This document shows, in pieces, positions 25,332 through 33,300 of a stretch of 34,037 bases of DNA. The stretch comes from an uncultured Oscillospiraceae bacterium (GTDB taxonomy: Bacteria; Bacillota; Clostridia; Oscillospirales; Oscillospiraceae). The stretch spans positions 1-34,037 of the forward strand of contig CALXFP010000008.1 of the NCBI GenBank assembly GCA_944387615.1. The letters are read 5' to 3'. Numbering within the stretch: position 1 is the first letter of the stretch; each line of letters begins with the position of its first letter. Both the position numbers and the translations under genes were made by a program. The notes beneath the pieces are model-generated. The model saw nothing but the letters and a program-made list of their open reading frames with translations. It had not been told where the DNA came from and searched no databases.

Positions 25332-26645
25332 TTAGAGGCTGGAGTTAATGTTGGAGGTGACGTCCCGGACGTTGTTCTGCATGTTGGCGTCGCCGTTTTT
25401 CAGAGCCACTTCCACTTTCCGGATGGCATAAAGCACCGTGGAGTGATCCCGGCCAAATTCCTTGCCAATGTCCGGCAAAGACAGATTGGTGAGCTTGCGG
25501 ATCAGATACATGGCAACCTGCCGGGCTTCGGCAGTGCCCTTGTTCTTCTGGGTGCCCCGCAGCACCTGCTCATCTACATTATAGAACTTGCTGACCTGGG
25601 TGATAATCAGAGCCGGAGTGGGTACGGCGTTGCCTTCGGACTTGAACATGTCGTCAATGGCCCGGGAAATGTTGGGAAGATCCAGGGGCATGTTGTTCAG
25701 ATCCCGGTAGGCCAGAATCTTTTTCACCGTGCCTTCAATCTGCCGGACGTTGGAAGTAATATTCACCGCAATGTAGTTGCACACTTCGTCGCTGAGGTTC
25801 AGGCCCAGCTGCTTGGCCTTGTTCTTGATAATGGCCATTCGGGTCTCGTAATCCGGGGGGTTGATGTCCGCAATCAGACCCCAGAGGAAACGGCTGCGAA
25901 GACGCTCTTCCAAAGTGAGCATATCGTCAGGCTTGCGGTCGGATGTCAGCACAATCTGCTTGTGCTCTTCGTAGAGCTTATTGAAGGTATGGAAAAATTC
26001 CTCCTGGGTGGATTCCTTACCGGCGATAAACTGAATATCATCCACCAGGAACAGATCCGCTTCCCGGTATTTGGAGCGGAATTCGATATTTTTACCGTTT
26101 TTAATGGCGTCAATCAGCTCGTTGGTGAACTGGTCGCCTTTGATATAGACAATGTTGGCGTTGGGATTTTCCTTGCGGATGCCGTTGGCAATGGCGTACA
26201 GCAGATGGGTCTTGCCAACGCCGGGAGGGCCATAGAGGAACAGGGGGTTGTACACCTGGCCCGGGGTCTTGCTGACAGCAATGGCAGCGGAATGGGCAAA
26301 CCGGTTGGAGGGGCCCACCACAAAATTGTCAAAGGTAAACTGGGGGTTAAAATCCATAGACGTGGGAGGAGTACCCTTATTTTTCCGGGCGGCCAGCTCT
26401 TCGTCGCCGAACACCAGCAGCTTGGCGTCGGAATTGAAAATCTCTTTCAGGGCGTCATGGATGTAGTCGGTGCAGCGGCGGCGGATGATCTCCCGGCGGA
26501 AGTCCGAGGGGGAATAGAGAATCAGATTGTTCTCATTCAGCTCCACCACCTCGGCATCGTCGAACCAGGCCGACACGGTAACGGCGCCCAGGCGTTCTTC
26601 CATATGGCTCAGCACCTTGGCCCAGACGTAGGCGGATGAATACAT
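25332..26645 (-). CDS. dnaA: Chromosomal replication initiator DnaA
   Basis: 437 residues from the ATG at 26645 (MYSSAYVWAKVL), which has AAGGAG about 7 bases upstream; the frame continues to 26711 without such a site. Domain I (about 1-75) binds helicase loaders, and a short linker follows. The AAA+ domain has Walker A GPPGVGKT (139-146), Walker B LFLVDDIQF (about 198-206), and sensor/arginine-finger residues in LRSRFLWGL. The C-terminal DNA-binding domain has the DnaA signature FGRDHSTVLYAIRKVE, which reads DnaA boxes. It faces oriC and dnaN on the same strand. Confidence 0.98.
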   Translation of the reverse strand: MYSSAYVWAKVLSHMEERLGAVTVSAWFDDAEVVELNENNLILYSPSDFRREIIRRRCTDYIHDALKEIFNSDAKLLVFGDEELAARKNKGTPPTSMDFNPQFTFDNFVVGPSNRFAHSAAIAVSKTPGQVYNPLFLYGPPGVGKTHLLYAIANGIRKENPNANIVYIKGDQFTNELIDAIKNGKNIEFRSKYREADLFLVDDIQFIAGKESTQEEFFHTFNKLYEEHKQIVLTSDRKPDDMLTLEERLRSRFLWGLIADINPPDYETRMAIIKNKAKQLGLNLSDEVCNYIAVNITSNVRQIEGTVKKILAYRDLNNMPLDLPNISRAIDDMFKSEGNAVPTPALIITQVSKFYNVDEQVLRGTQKNKGTAEARQVAMYLIRKLTNLSLPDIGKEFGRDHSTVLYAIRKVEVALKNGDANMQNNVRDVTSNINSSL

Positions 26646-26726
26646 ACTATGGCTCCTTTCCATCTCTCTCACAAGCCAAAAAATAAAAACAGGCGGCTTC
26701 TGTTTGTACATAATATATCACCTTAA

Positions 26727-26755
26727 ATTTTATCACATTTTACTATAAAAGACAA
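26727..26755 (-). promoter_or_regulatory. Probable dnaA promoter
   Basis: On the minus strand TTGTCT (26750-26755), 17 bases and TAAAAT (26727-26732), about 80 bases before the dnaA ATG. No DnaA box is seen around it, so autoregulation through local boxes is not supported. Confidence 0.55.
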
Positions 26756-26867
26756 GTGGTTTTTGGTAATATTCCAAGAATAGCAATGGGAAAGATTCGG
26801 TATTTCGCCGAAAGGGTGAAAAAGAATCCAACCGGCGGAGAAATTCTGCTTCCAGGGCGGAATTCTC

Positions 26868-26896
26868 TTTACTTTCCCCACCCAATCGAGTAAAAT
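26868..26896 (+). promoter_or_regulatory. Probable promoter of the acidic protein-gluQ operon
   Basis: TTTACT (26868-26873), 17 bases and TAAAAT (26891-26896), 23 bases before the ATG, divergent from dnaA. Confidence 0.55.
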
Positions 26897-26919
26897 AGCC
26901 AGCAAAGGAGGGAAAGTCT

Positions 26920-27402
26920 ATGTTTGATGATCCGAGCCGGGAACTGCGCCGGCTGGAAGAAGAGCTTCTGGCGGAAGAAGAAGAAGAGGAAGAAGCATTT
27001 GCGCCCAGTGAAGAGGAAGACTACGGCGAATATGATGAATTTTTTGACGAGGAGGATCTGAACAATGCCCTCTATGGCTCCGACCAGGGATGGGTGGATA
27101 ACTTAGACGAACTTCTGTCGGAAGAGCCGGAGGTGCGCAATCACGCCAACGGCTACGGCACCCGGATGAAAGCGCCCCAGAAGAAAGTTTCCCAAGCTTC
27201 CAAGAAAAAGGAAAAGAAAGCCAAGAAAGCAAAGAAAGCTCCGGTATACGAAGAGGAAGAATACGAGCAGCTGGACGAGAACGCAGCGGTCTTTGACGAA
27301 GATTATAAGGATAAAGGCATCGGCGGTCTGGTTTTTCTGGCAATCTTAGAAATCATCGGCATTCTGGCGGTGGTTCTGTGGTGGATTCAATGGCTGGGGT
27401 AA
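26920..27402 (+). CDS. Acidic tail-anchored membrane protein, unknown function
   Basis: 160 residues. Residues 5-70 are dominated by glutamate and aspartate (runs such as EEEEEEE and EDYGEYDEFFDEEDL), residues 85-107 are lysine-rich (KKKEKKAKKAKKA), a second acidic stretch follows (110-130), and one hydrophobic helix (about 135-158, GGLVFLAILEIIGILAVVLWWI) ends the protein. There is no signal peptide, so it is probably tail-anchored with the charged part in the cytoplasm. AAAGGAGGGAAAG is a strong ribosome site. It overlaps gluQ by 13 bases and is divergent from dnaA, in the place where rpmH is usual in Firmicutes. I do not recognise a named family. Confidence 0.85.
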   Translation: MFDDPSRELRRLEEELLAEEEEEEEAFAPSEEEDYGEYDEFFDEEDLNNALYGSDQGWVDNLDELLSEEPEVRNHANGYGTRMKAPQKKVSQASKKKEKKAKKAKKAPVYEEEEYEQLDENAAVFDEDYKDKGIGGLVFLAILEIIGILAVVLWWIQWLG

Positions 27403-28319
27403 CGGGACGGTTTGCCCCCACTCCCTCGGGGCGGATGCACCTGGGCAATGTGTTTGCGGCGCTGCTGGCCTGGCTGTCGGTGCGCGCGCAGAATGGAGAA
27501 ATGGTGCTGCGGATGGAAGATCTGGACACCCTGCGCACCAGCGAAGAAAATGCCCGGATTCTGCGGGAAGATCTTGCCTGGCTGGGGCTTACTTATGACC
27601 GGGAGACCCCGGCCCAAAGCAGCAGAAGCCGGGTGTATGACGGATATTTTGAAAAACTGCGGGATTTGGGGCTGCTGTATCCGTGCTACTGTACCCGCAG
27701 TCAGCTGCACAGCGTCAATGCCCCTCACCTGTCCGACGGAACCTATGTCTACCCCGGCACCTGCCGGAATCTGACAGATGGGCAGCGGGCGGCATTTTCC
27801 AGAAGTCCTGCCTGGCGGGTCATGGTGCCGGAAAAATGCTGGCAGTTTACCGACCTGGTTCAGGGAGAATATTCTCTGAATCTTGCCACCGACTGCGGCG
27901 ACATGGTGGTGCGCCGGGCGGATGGGGTGTATGTGTACCAGCTGGCGGTGACGGTGGACGATGGCGAAGCGGGGGTCACGGAAGTGGTGCGGGGAATGGA
28001 TTTGCTTAGCTCCGCTCCCCGGCAGATGTATTTGCAGGAGCTGTTCGGATTTTCCCATCCCGTTTATGCCCATGTGCCCATGCTGCTGGCCCCCGACGGA
28101 CGGCGGCTGAGCAAACGGGACAAGGATCTGGATTTGGGACAGCTGAAATTGCACTTCCAGCCGCAGCAGATTCTGGGCAGCCTTGCCCATGCCGCCGGGG
28201 TGATTGACCGGCCTTGCGCCGTAAGTGCAAAGGAATTGATCGGAGAATTTTCCTGGCAGAAGGTGAAAAAGACGGATATTTGTCTGGACGCATCGCTGCT
28301 GCTGGGACAAAGTGTATAA
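27390..28319 (+). CDS. gluQ: Glutamyl-Q tRNA(Asp) synthetase-like protein
   Basis: 309 residues, starting at the ATG 27390 (MAGVTGRFAPTPSG); two GTG codons lie just upstream in frame. It looks like the catalytic core of glutamyl-tRNA synthetase without an anticodon-binding domain, which is how GluQ (YadB) enzymes, that glutamylate queuosine in tRNA-Asp, are built. The HIGH-like motif is MHLGN in PTPSGRMHLGNV, the KMSKS-like motif is LSKRDKDLDL (about 230), and cysteines near LLYPCYCTRSQL and PGTCRN suggest the family's zinc site. A truncated discriminating GluRS is less likely given the length. Confidence 0.88.
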   Translation: MAGVTGRFAPTPSGRMHLGNVFAALLAWLSVRAQNGEMVLRMEDLDTLRTSEENARILREDLAWLGLTYDRETPAQSSRSRVYDGYFEKLRDLGLLYPCYCTRSQLHSVNAPHLSDGTYVYPGTCRNLTDGQRAAFSRSPAWRVMVPEKCWQFTDLVQGEYSLNLATDCGDMVVRRADGVYVYQLAVTVDDGEAGVTEVVRGMDLLSSAPRQMYLQELFGFSHPVYAHVPMLLAPDGRRLSKRDKDLDLGQLKLHFQPQQILGSLAHAAGVIDRPCAVSAKELIGEFSWQKVKKTDICLDASLLLGQSV

Positions 28320-28378
28320 AGCCTTTATCATTTTTAGGGGAAAAGCACCAGAAATGGAGGATATTGCCGCTGCCTCTC

Positions 28379-28407
28379 TTGCCAAGCAACACAATTCGGG
28401 GTATACT
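28379..28407 (+). promoter_or_regulatory. Promoter of the nucleotidyltransferase gene
   Basis: TTGCCA (28379-28384), 17 bases, TATACT (28402-28407): five of six matches at each hexamer, 39 bases before the ATG. Confidence 0.7.
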
Positions 28408-28446
28408 GTACTTATCCGATAAAATAAACCATAAGGAGAAATTCAT

Positions 28447-29367
28447 ATGGCAAAGAAACCTGTTCTTGTTGTTATGGCAGCCGGCATGGGCAGCCGGTAC
28501 GGCGGACTGAAGCAGATTGACCCTGTCGGCGTAAAGGGAGAGGCAATCCTGGACTACTCTATTTTTGATGCCCATCGGGCCGGTTTTGAAACCGTTGTGA
28601 TTATCATCAAAAAGGCCATTGAGAAGGACTTCATGGAAACCGTTGGCAAGCGGCTGGAGAAGGCTCCGGTGGAAATCCGGTATGCATTCCAGGAACTGGA
28701 CAAGCTGCCTGCCGGTTATACCGTTCCCGAAGGCCGGACCAAGCCCTGGGGCACCAGCCATGCCGTGCTTTGTGCTACCGAGGCCATTGACGGCGCACCC
28801 TTTGCAGTCATCAATGCCGATGACTACTACGGCGCTTCCGCTTACAAGGTGATGTATGACTATCTGTCCCAGAACACTGACCCCTATGGCTATTGCATGG
28901 TGGGCTATGAACTGGGCAAAACCGTTACCGACAACGGAAGTGTTGCCCGGGGCATCTGCGAGACCGATGACAAGGGCTTCCTGACCGTGGTCACCGAGCG
29001 GACCCGGATTGAGAAGTACTCCGGCGGTATCCACTTCACCGAAGATGGAGAAAACTGGGTGGATGTGCCGGCGGATACCACGGTATCCATGAACATGTGG
29101 GGCTTCATGCCCAGCTTCCTGGAGGAGATCAACGCCCGGTTCTCTGCATACCTGGATAAGGCATTGCCTGAGAATCCTCTGAAGTGCGAGTATTTCCTGC
29201 CCATTCCCATTGCCCAGCTGATTCAGGAGAAGAAGGCCACCGTTAAGGTGCTGACCTCCCCTGACCGCTGGTTTGGCGTGACCTACGCCGCAGATAAGCC
29301 GGTGGTGGTTGCCGAGCTGCGGAAGATGACCGATGAGGGCAAGTATCCCGCCGGTCTGTGGGAGTAA
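28447..29367 (+). CDS. Nucleotidyltransferase family protein (sugar-nucleotide type)
   Basis: 306 residues. The N-terminus VVMAAGMGSRYGGLKQIDPVG is the glycine-rich nucleotide loop with the arginine and lysine of NTP_transferase enzymes (GalU/GlmU/RfbA fold). INADDYYGASAY (about 120) gives the metal-binding aspartate region, and KPWGTSHAVLCA is also typical. The C-terminal part is shorter and different from classical GalU, so UTP-glucose-1-phosphate uridylyltransferase is not claimed. AAGGAGAAA precedes the ATG. It stands alone with its own promoter and a strong terminator. Confidence 0.85.
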   Translation: MAKKPVLVVMAAGMGSRYGGLKQIDPVGVKGEAILDYSIFDAHRAGFETVVIIIKKAIEKDFMETVGKRLEKAPVEIRYAFQELDKLPAGYTVPEGRTKPWGTSHAVLCATEAIDGAPFAVINADDYYGASAYKVMYDYLSQNTDPYGYCMVGYELGKTVTDNGSVARGICETDDKGFLTVVTERTRIEKYSGGIHFTEDGENWVDVPADTTVSMNMWGFMPSFLEEINARFSAYLDKALPENPLKCEYFLPIPIAQLIQEKKATVKVLTSPDRWFGVTYAADKPVVVAELRKMTDEGKYPAGLWE

Positions 29368-29390
29368 TTTTCCAAAATAATAAAGAATAA

Positions 29391-29421
29391 CCCCCGGAAA
29401 GCCTTGCTTTCCGGGGGCTTT
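29391..29421. terminator. Terminator after the nucleotidyltransferase gene
   Basis: The perfect 11-bp stem CCCCCGGAAAG / CTTTCCGGGGG with loop CCTTG is followed by CTTTG. Upstream A-rich sequence allows use by the converging small membrane protein gene as well. Confidence 0.8.
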
Positions 29422-29431
29422 GCTATGTATT

Positions 29432-29902
29432 TTATTCCTTGGCCTTGCCAAAGAACACAAACAGGAAGGGGCTGAAGCAGCACAGAAAGGTGAAGAAGAT
29501 TGTGACTTTCCCCGTGATTTGGCACAGTAATTTGGTCAAGATATTGGGCCAAGTCTGAAATATGGAAAGAAGCGCATTCCCGTTGATATTGCCGAAGTAC
29601 ATCGGAACACTTATCTGCACTACCGTGAGAATCAGGTAAATACCCGATATGATGACGGCGGACAGGGCGATTTCTTTTTTTGTAATGCCCCGCAGGAACC
29701 AGATTCCTCCCACAACCAGAATCAGGAAAAACAACACCCAACTGAAAATGGAACTGCGCACCGGGTCGACGGAAATTTCCGGGATACCGTTCTCTCCCAT
29801 GGTTTTTACCAGGAAGAAGAACCGTTCCATATATACGGTCAGATAGTACCCGATCCAACTGCCTGCCAAACATAAAACAGGGACTCTCCACAGATTTTTC
29901 AT
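29432..29902 (-). CDS. Small four-helix membrane protein, unknown function
   Basis: 156 residues from the ATG at 29902 (MKNLWRVPVLCLAGS), where GGAAGGAG lies 7 bases upstream; a longer frame to a TTG at 29935 overlaps hflC and is less likely. Membrane segments are near 7-28, 56-74, 84-102 and 132-150. No recognisable motif is present. It follows hflC closely, with the hairpin GGGGCAGG/CCTGCCCC covering the hflC stop, so it may be the last gene of the hfl operon at lower expression. Confidence 0.7.
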   Translation of the reverse strand: MKNLWRVPVLCLAGSWIGYYLTVYMERFFFLVKTMGENGIPEISVDPVRSSIFSWVLFFLILVVGGIWFLRGITKKEIALSAVIISGIYLILTVVQISVPMYFGNINGNALLSIFQTWPNILTKLLCQITGKVTIFFTFLCCFSPFLFVFFGKAKE

Positions 29903-29931
29903 ATACTTTTCTCCTTCCGCTTGGGGCAGGA

Positions 29932-30807
29932 TCAACCTGCCCCCATGAGAATCTGAGCCAGTTCCGAATTGGCGTCCAGAATGACGGTCTTTTCGCTGCC
30001 ATCCAGGCTGGATTTCAGAGCGTCCAGAGCCAGGGTGAATTCGTAAAAGTCCTTTTTATCCTGGGTGTCGTAGGCTTCCGCCAAAAGGCGCATGTACTCA
30101 GCTTCGCCTTCTGCTTCCAGCTTGGCCGCTTCCGCTTCGGCGTCGGAGACGATGATGTTCACCTGCTTGTCCACATCGTTGCGGATGATGGATGCTTCAT
30201 AGTTACCGTCAGCGGTGTACTTTTCCGCCATCTGGTTCCGCTCGGAGATCATCCGGTTGTAAACCGCATTTAGGTTGCTCTCCGGCAGGTCGAACTGCTT
30301 GATCTTCACATCCTCCACCCGGATGCCGTAGGTTTTTGCCAGGGCGTCCACATCGGTGGAAATGTTTTCATAGATTTCATTGCGCTTTGCTCCGTCTTCC
30401 ATGTTGATGATGTCCGACTGAGCCAGAGTGCCCATGACGGTTTTCAGCTCATTGTAGGTCAGCGCATCCAGCCGCTGCTCGGCAACGGTCTTGGTGCCCA
30501 AGGTCTGGTAGAACAGCTTGGGGTCGGAGATGCTCCAGAGAATGTAGCAGTCCACGGTCATGTTCTGCTTGTCGGAGGTCAGCACTTCGGAAGGCGGGAT
30601 ATCATAAAACTGAGTGGCCTTGCTGAAATATTTCACATTGTCCAGGAAAGGAATCTTGAAGTGCAGTCCCGCCTGATCGGTGGTGCCGATGATCTTGGAG
30701 AAGCGGACGGTGCAGGCATATTCATCTTCCCGGACGGTAAAGGTGGCATTCATGGCAAGAATCGCCAGCAAAAATACCACGATAATAATCACACCGCTTT
30801 TTTTCAT
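29932..30807 (-). CDS. hflC: SPFH-domain membrane protein HflC
   Basis: 291 residues. One N-terminal membrane helix (about 5-22) is followed by an SPFH/prohibitin domain (YACTVRFSKIIGTTDQAGLHFKIPF) and a long alanine/glutamate-rich coiled coil (VSDAEAEAAKLEAEGEAEYMRLLAEAY). HflC with HflK forms a large cage that restrains the FtsH protease in bacteria studied. Its ATG overlaps the hflK stop by 4 bases (ATGA). FtsH is not in this window. Confidence 0.92.
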   Translation of the reverse strand: MKKSGVIIIVVFLLAILAMNATFTVREDEYACTVRFSKIIGTTDQAGLHFKIPFLDNVKYFSKATQFYDIPPSEVLTSDKQNMTVDCYILWSISDPKLFYQTLGTKTVAEQRLDALTYNELKTVMGTLAQSDIINMEDGAKRNEIYENISTDVDALAKTYGIRVEDVKIKQFDLPESNLNAVYNRMISERNQMAEKYTADGNYEASIIRNDVDKQVNIIVSDAEAEAAKLEAEGEAEYMRLLAEAYDTQDKKDFYEFTLALDALKSSLDGSEKTVILDANSELAQILMGAG

Positions 30808-31814
30808 TGGGCGTTACCTCCGTTGTTATTTACCAGAGATTCCAGCGGCAGCAGCATCTGCACATCGGAATTGCTTCCGGAGCCGGAGTTGATGTACAGC
30901 TTCACACCGGGCAGAACCTGGGAAATGGTCTCATAGTACATCCGGGACCGGGTAATGCCCGGGTTCTGGGCGTACTCGGCATACATGGCCTGGAACATGG
31001 CCACCTGCTCCTTGGCTTCGTTGATTCGCTTCTGCCGCAGATATTCGGCATTCTGAATCAGCTTGTCCGCCCGGGCCTGGGCATCGGGCAGCTGGGCATT
31101 CTGGTAAGCTTTTGCGTCGTTGATGACGGTTTCCGCCTGCTGCTTGGCAGTTTCCACGGCTTTGAAGGCTTCGATAACCTCTTGCGTGGGGGGTTCGGCA
31201 TCCTGAATCTTCACATCCACCAGGGTCAAGCCAATCTGGTATTCTTCCAGAATCTGGGTAACCAGGTCTTTCACCTGCATCTGAATGTTTTCCTTGCCGT
31301 CGGTGAGAACTGCATCCACCGTGGAGGAGCCTACCACATTGCGTACCTGGCTCTGAATCAGATTGCGCAGAATCAGCTCCGGATTGTTGGAAGAATACAG
31401 GTACTGCACCGGGTCAGAAATCTTGTATTCCACGAAGAAATCCACATTGACAATGTTGTAATCGCCGGTAATCATGGCGCTTTCTCCCGGATTGACGGTC
31501 ATTTCTTCACCGTTCTGATCGTAGCCCAGTTCAATTTTCTGATAGACGTTTACATCCACTTTCTGCACGCTCTGGATTCCCAGGGGCAGTTTGAAGTGCA
31601 CGCCGGCGTCGGTGACATCGGTGACCTTGCCGAAGGTGGTGACCACGGCCTGCTGCTTGTCATCTACCGTGTAGAAGCAGGTTGCCGCCAGACCCAGCAC
31701 GATCAGCGCCAGGATGATCAGCCCTGCGTTCCGGCCCGCTTTTTTGAAATCGGGCATTTTCTTCTTTTTGGGCGGCTGGTTTCCCGGCCAGCTGTAGGTT
31801 CCGTCTTCATTCAT
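30804..31814 (-). CDS. hflK: SPFH-domain membrane protein HflK
   Basis: 336 residues. A short proline/lysine-rich cytoplasmic tail (PGNQPPKKKKMPDFKK) leads into a membrane helix (about 30-50). The SPFH domain has QAVVTTFGKVTDVTDAGVHFKLP and EYKISDPVQYLYSSNNPE. A coiled coil (about 215-280) and the HflK-like C-terminal IYEY-type segment (RMYYETISQVLPGVKLYINSG) follow. It is translated just before hflC and lies 15 bases after the zinc-ribbon gene. Confidence 0.93.
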   Translation of the reverse strand: MNEDGTYSWPGNQPPKKKKMPDFKKAGRNAGLIILALIVLGLAATCFYTVDDKQQAVVTTFGKVTDVTDAGVHFKLPLGIQSVQKVDVNVYQKIELGYDQNGEEMTVNPGESAMITGDYNIVNVDFFVEYKISDPVQYLYSSNNPELILRNLIQSQVRNVVGSSTVDAVLTDGKENIQMQVKDLVTQILEEYQIGLTLVDVKIQDAEPPTQEVIEAFKAVETAKQQAETVINDAKAYQNAQLPDAQARADKLIQNAEYLRQKRINEAKEQVAMFQAMYAEYAQNPGITRSRMYYETISQVLPGVKLYINSGSGSNSDVQMLLPLESLVNNNGGNAQ

Positions 31815-31829
31815 GGTTGTTGTCTCCTT

Positions 31830-32048
31830 TCAAAATTTGTCAGTTTGATATTTTTTCTTCAGCCGGGGGATATCCTCTTTATCAATCCATTCTTCGCTGA
31901 ATCCGCAGCCGCAGCAAAGGTAGCGGTGTACCTTCACCACGGAAAAGGTCAGTGGGATATTATTGCCGGTTCCGTAGGCACCGGAGTATCCCGGAATTTT
32001 CAGGATATCGTGGCTGCCGCATTTGGGGCAGGTTATGGTTCTTCTCAT
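31830..32048 (-). CDS. Small zinc-ribbon protein
   Basis: 72 residues from the ATG at 32048 (MRRTITCPKCGSHD), with AGGAGAAA just upstream; the longer frame to 32402 lies inside the DUF1836 gene and is rejected. The two CxxC pairs, CPKCG (7-11) and CCGCG (about 47-51), form a zinc ribbon around a loop rich in glycine. The C-terminus is basic. The function is unknown; it sits between the DUF1836 regulator and hflK on one transcript. Confidence 0.8.
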   Translation of the reverse strand: MRRTITCPKCGSHDILKIPGYSGAYGTGNNIPLTFSVVKVHRYLCCGCGFSEEWIDKEDIPRLKKKYQTDKF

Positions 32049-32056
32049 GGTTTCTC

Positions 32057-32599
32057 CTATAAACTCGCCTGCATCTGCTCTGCCTGGGCTTTGAGCTGGT
32101 TGGCACGCCAGGTGGTGAGCATGATTTTCAGAACTTTCTCCAGTTTTTCCCGGGCGCCGGGAATTGGCTCCCGGTAAGTGGAGGTGACTGCTTCCAGGGC
32201 CTGGTCCCAGTTCTCCCGCAGATCGGGAATCCGGGCTGCCAGCCGGACAAAGCAGAAAAACAGCAGCGTGTCGTCCACCAGATCGTCGCTTTCGTCTGCC
32301 AGGTCGCCATTGAGGTAGCCCATCAGCCGGACAATCTGATCCAGGTTCATGTTGCCTTTCAGGATGTTCATGTTGATGATCCGGCAAAGCTGCTCCATGC
32401 AATAGCGTTTTCCCTGAGGTGGGGGGAGAAATCCCCGCTTGACCCAGTTCTGAATGGTGTACGGTTCCAGTCCGGTAATGCTGGCTACCTGGCTCAGGGT
32501 CAGTCCCCCGGCAAGAAACATGGACTGAAAGAGTTTGTCAACGGAGTCAGCCTCCTGCCGCTGGGCACTTAGGGTGGTACCGGGTATGGTCCACTGCAC
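32057..32599 (-). CDS. DUF1836-domain protein, predicted DNA-binding regulator
   Basis: 180 residues. It starts with GTG at 32599 behind AAGGAGG. The N-terminal part GGLTLSQVASITGLEPYTIQNWVKRGFLPPP is a MerR-like helix-turn-helix with the wing, followed by YCMEQLCRIINMNILKGNMNLDQIVRLMGYLNG, the DUF1836 pattern (PF08876). Members are common in Firmicutes and unassigned, but a transcription-factor role is likely. As first gene of the operon with a strong promoter, it may autoregulate. Confidence 0.85.
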   Translation of the reverse strand: MQWTIPGTTLSAQRQEADSVDKLFQSMFLAGGLTLSQVASITGLEPYTIQNWVKRGFLPPPQGKRYCMEQLCRIINMNILKGNMNLDQIVRLMGYLNGDLADESDDLVDDTLLFFCFVRLAARIPDLRENWDQALEAVTSTYREPIPGAREKLEKVLKIMLTTWRANQLKAQAEQMQASL

Positions 32600-32667
32600 A
32601 GCAATCCCTCCTTTGTAAAAAATGACTTAGTGATTTTCTTTTTTAGGCTGCATCTTTGGGTAAAATG

Positions 32668-32696
32668 ATAATACCACATGGTTACGTGATTGTCAA
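32668..32696 (-). promoter_or_regulatory. Promoter of the DUF1836-hflKC operon
   Basis: On the minus strand a perfect TTGACA (32691-32696), 17 bases, and TATTAT (32668-32673), about 69 bases before the GTG start. Confidence 0.8.
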
Positions 32697-32795
32697 TAGG
32701 GATTATAAGATTTTGTATAATTTCAAAGATTCCCATTTTCTGGAAATTGTACAAATAAAGCAGACTTCTTTTTCCCGGAGGGGCGTTTTTTGGTC

Positions 32796-32824
32796 TTTAC
32801 GAATGGGAAAAAGTGTTGTACAAT
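32796..32824 (+). promoter_or_regulatory. Probable promoter of the zinc-ribbon membrane gene
   Basis: TTTACG (32796-32801), 17 bases and TACAAT (32819-32824), 31 bases before the chosen ATG. Transcription could run on through parS into parA. Confidence 0.55.
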
Positions 32825-32854
32825 ACACCATATCAGAAAATGGGAGGTGTGGGT

Positions 32855-33220
32855 ATGCACTGCCTGAAATGTGGGCGGGAGATGGAAGAAGGTCAGGTTT
32901 TCTGCCAGGAATGCTTGCTGGATATGGGCAGGCACCCGGTTGATCCCAATGCGGTGGTGTTTGTTCCAAAAACCGGAACATCGTCCAATCAGAGGAAAAC
33001 ACCCCGCAAACGCCAGCGCTCCCCGGAAGAACAGGTTCTGATGCTGAAGCGTAAGGTGCGGCTGCTGACAGTGCTGACGGTTTTGCTGTTTGCACTGGTG
33101 GCTGCCATGATTTTCACGGTGGCGTTGGTATATCAGCGGTATCAGTTTCCACGAGGACAGAATTACCGCAGCGTGGTCATGACCACCACTGTGGAAACCT
33201 CTGAGGTGGAAATGCAGTGA
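32855..33220 (+). CDS. Zinc-ribbon single-pass membrane protein, unknown function
   Basis: 121 residues from the ATG at 32855 (MHCLKCGREMEEGQ), with GGGAGGTG upstream; the longer frame from 32813 starts before the -10 box ends and is rejected. An N-terminal zinc ribbon (CLKCG at 3-7 and CQEC at about 17-20) is followed by a basic, proline-rich linker (RKTPRKRQRSPEEQ), one membrane helix (about 70-92, LLTVLTVLLFALVAAMIF) and a short outer tail. It ends directly before the first parS site. Confidence 0.82.
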   Translation: MHCLKCGREMEEGQVFCQECLLDMGRHPVDPNAVVFVPKTGTSSNQRKTPRKRQRSPEEQVLMLKRKVRLLTVLTVLLFALVAAMIFTVALVYQRYQFPRGQNYRSVVMTTTVETSEVEMQ

Positions 33221-33221
33221 A

Positions 33222-33237
33222 TGTTTCACGTGAAACA
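33222..33237. promoter_or_regulatory. parS site 1
   Basis: TGTTTCACGTGAAACA, a perfect 16-bp palindrome, matches the conserved parS of Firmicutes bound by ParB/Spo0J. It overlaps the end of the upstream membrane-protein gene by no bases and begins one base after its stop. Confidence 0.93.
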
Positions 33238-33261
33238 TATGCTGCCCCTCCCCTATCCAAG

Positions 33262-33277
33262 TGTTTCACGTGAAACA
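33262..33277. promoter_or_regulatory. parS site 2
   Basis: A second identical TGTTTCACGTGAAACA lies 40 bp after the first and 23 bases before the parA ATG. Confidence 0.93.
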
Positions 33278-33300
33278 TTAACGTACATAAGGAGAGAGAA

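Noticed and set aside
31830..32402. 190-residue version of the zinc-ribbon protein
   Set aside because: The extra N-terminal part lies within the DUF1836 gene in another frame; the ATG at 32048 has a clear ribosome site.
32813..32854. N-terminal extension of the zinc-ribbon membrane protein
   Set aside because: It would begin before the predicted -10 box ends; the ATG at 32855 has GGGAGGTG and begins at the zinc motif.
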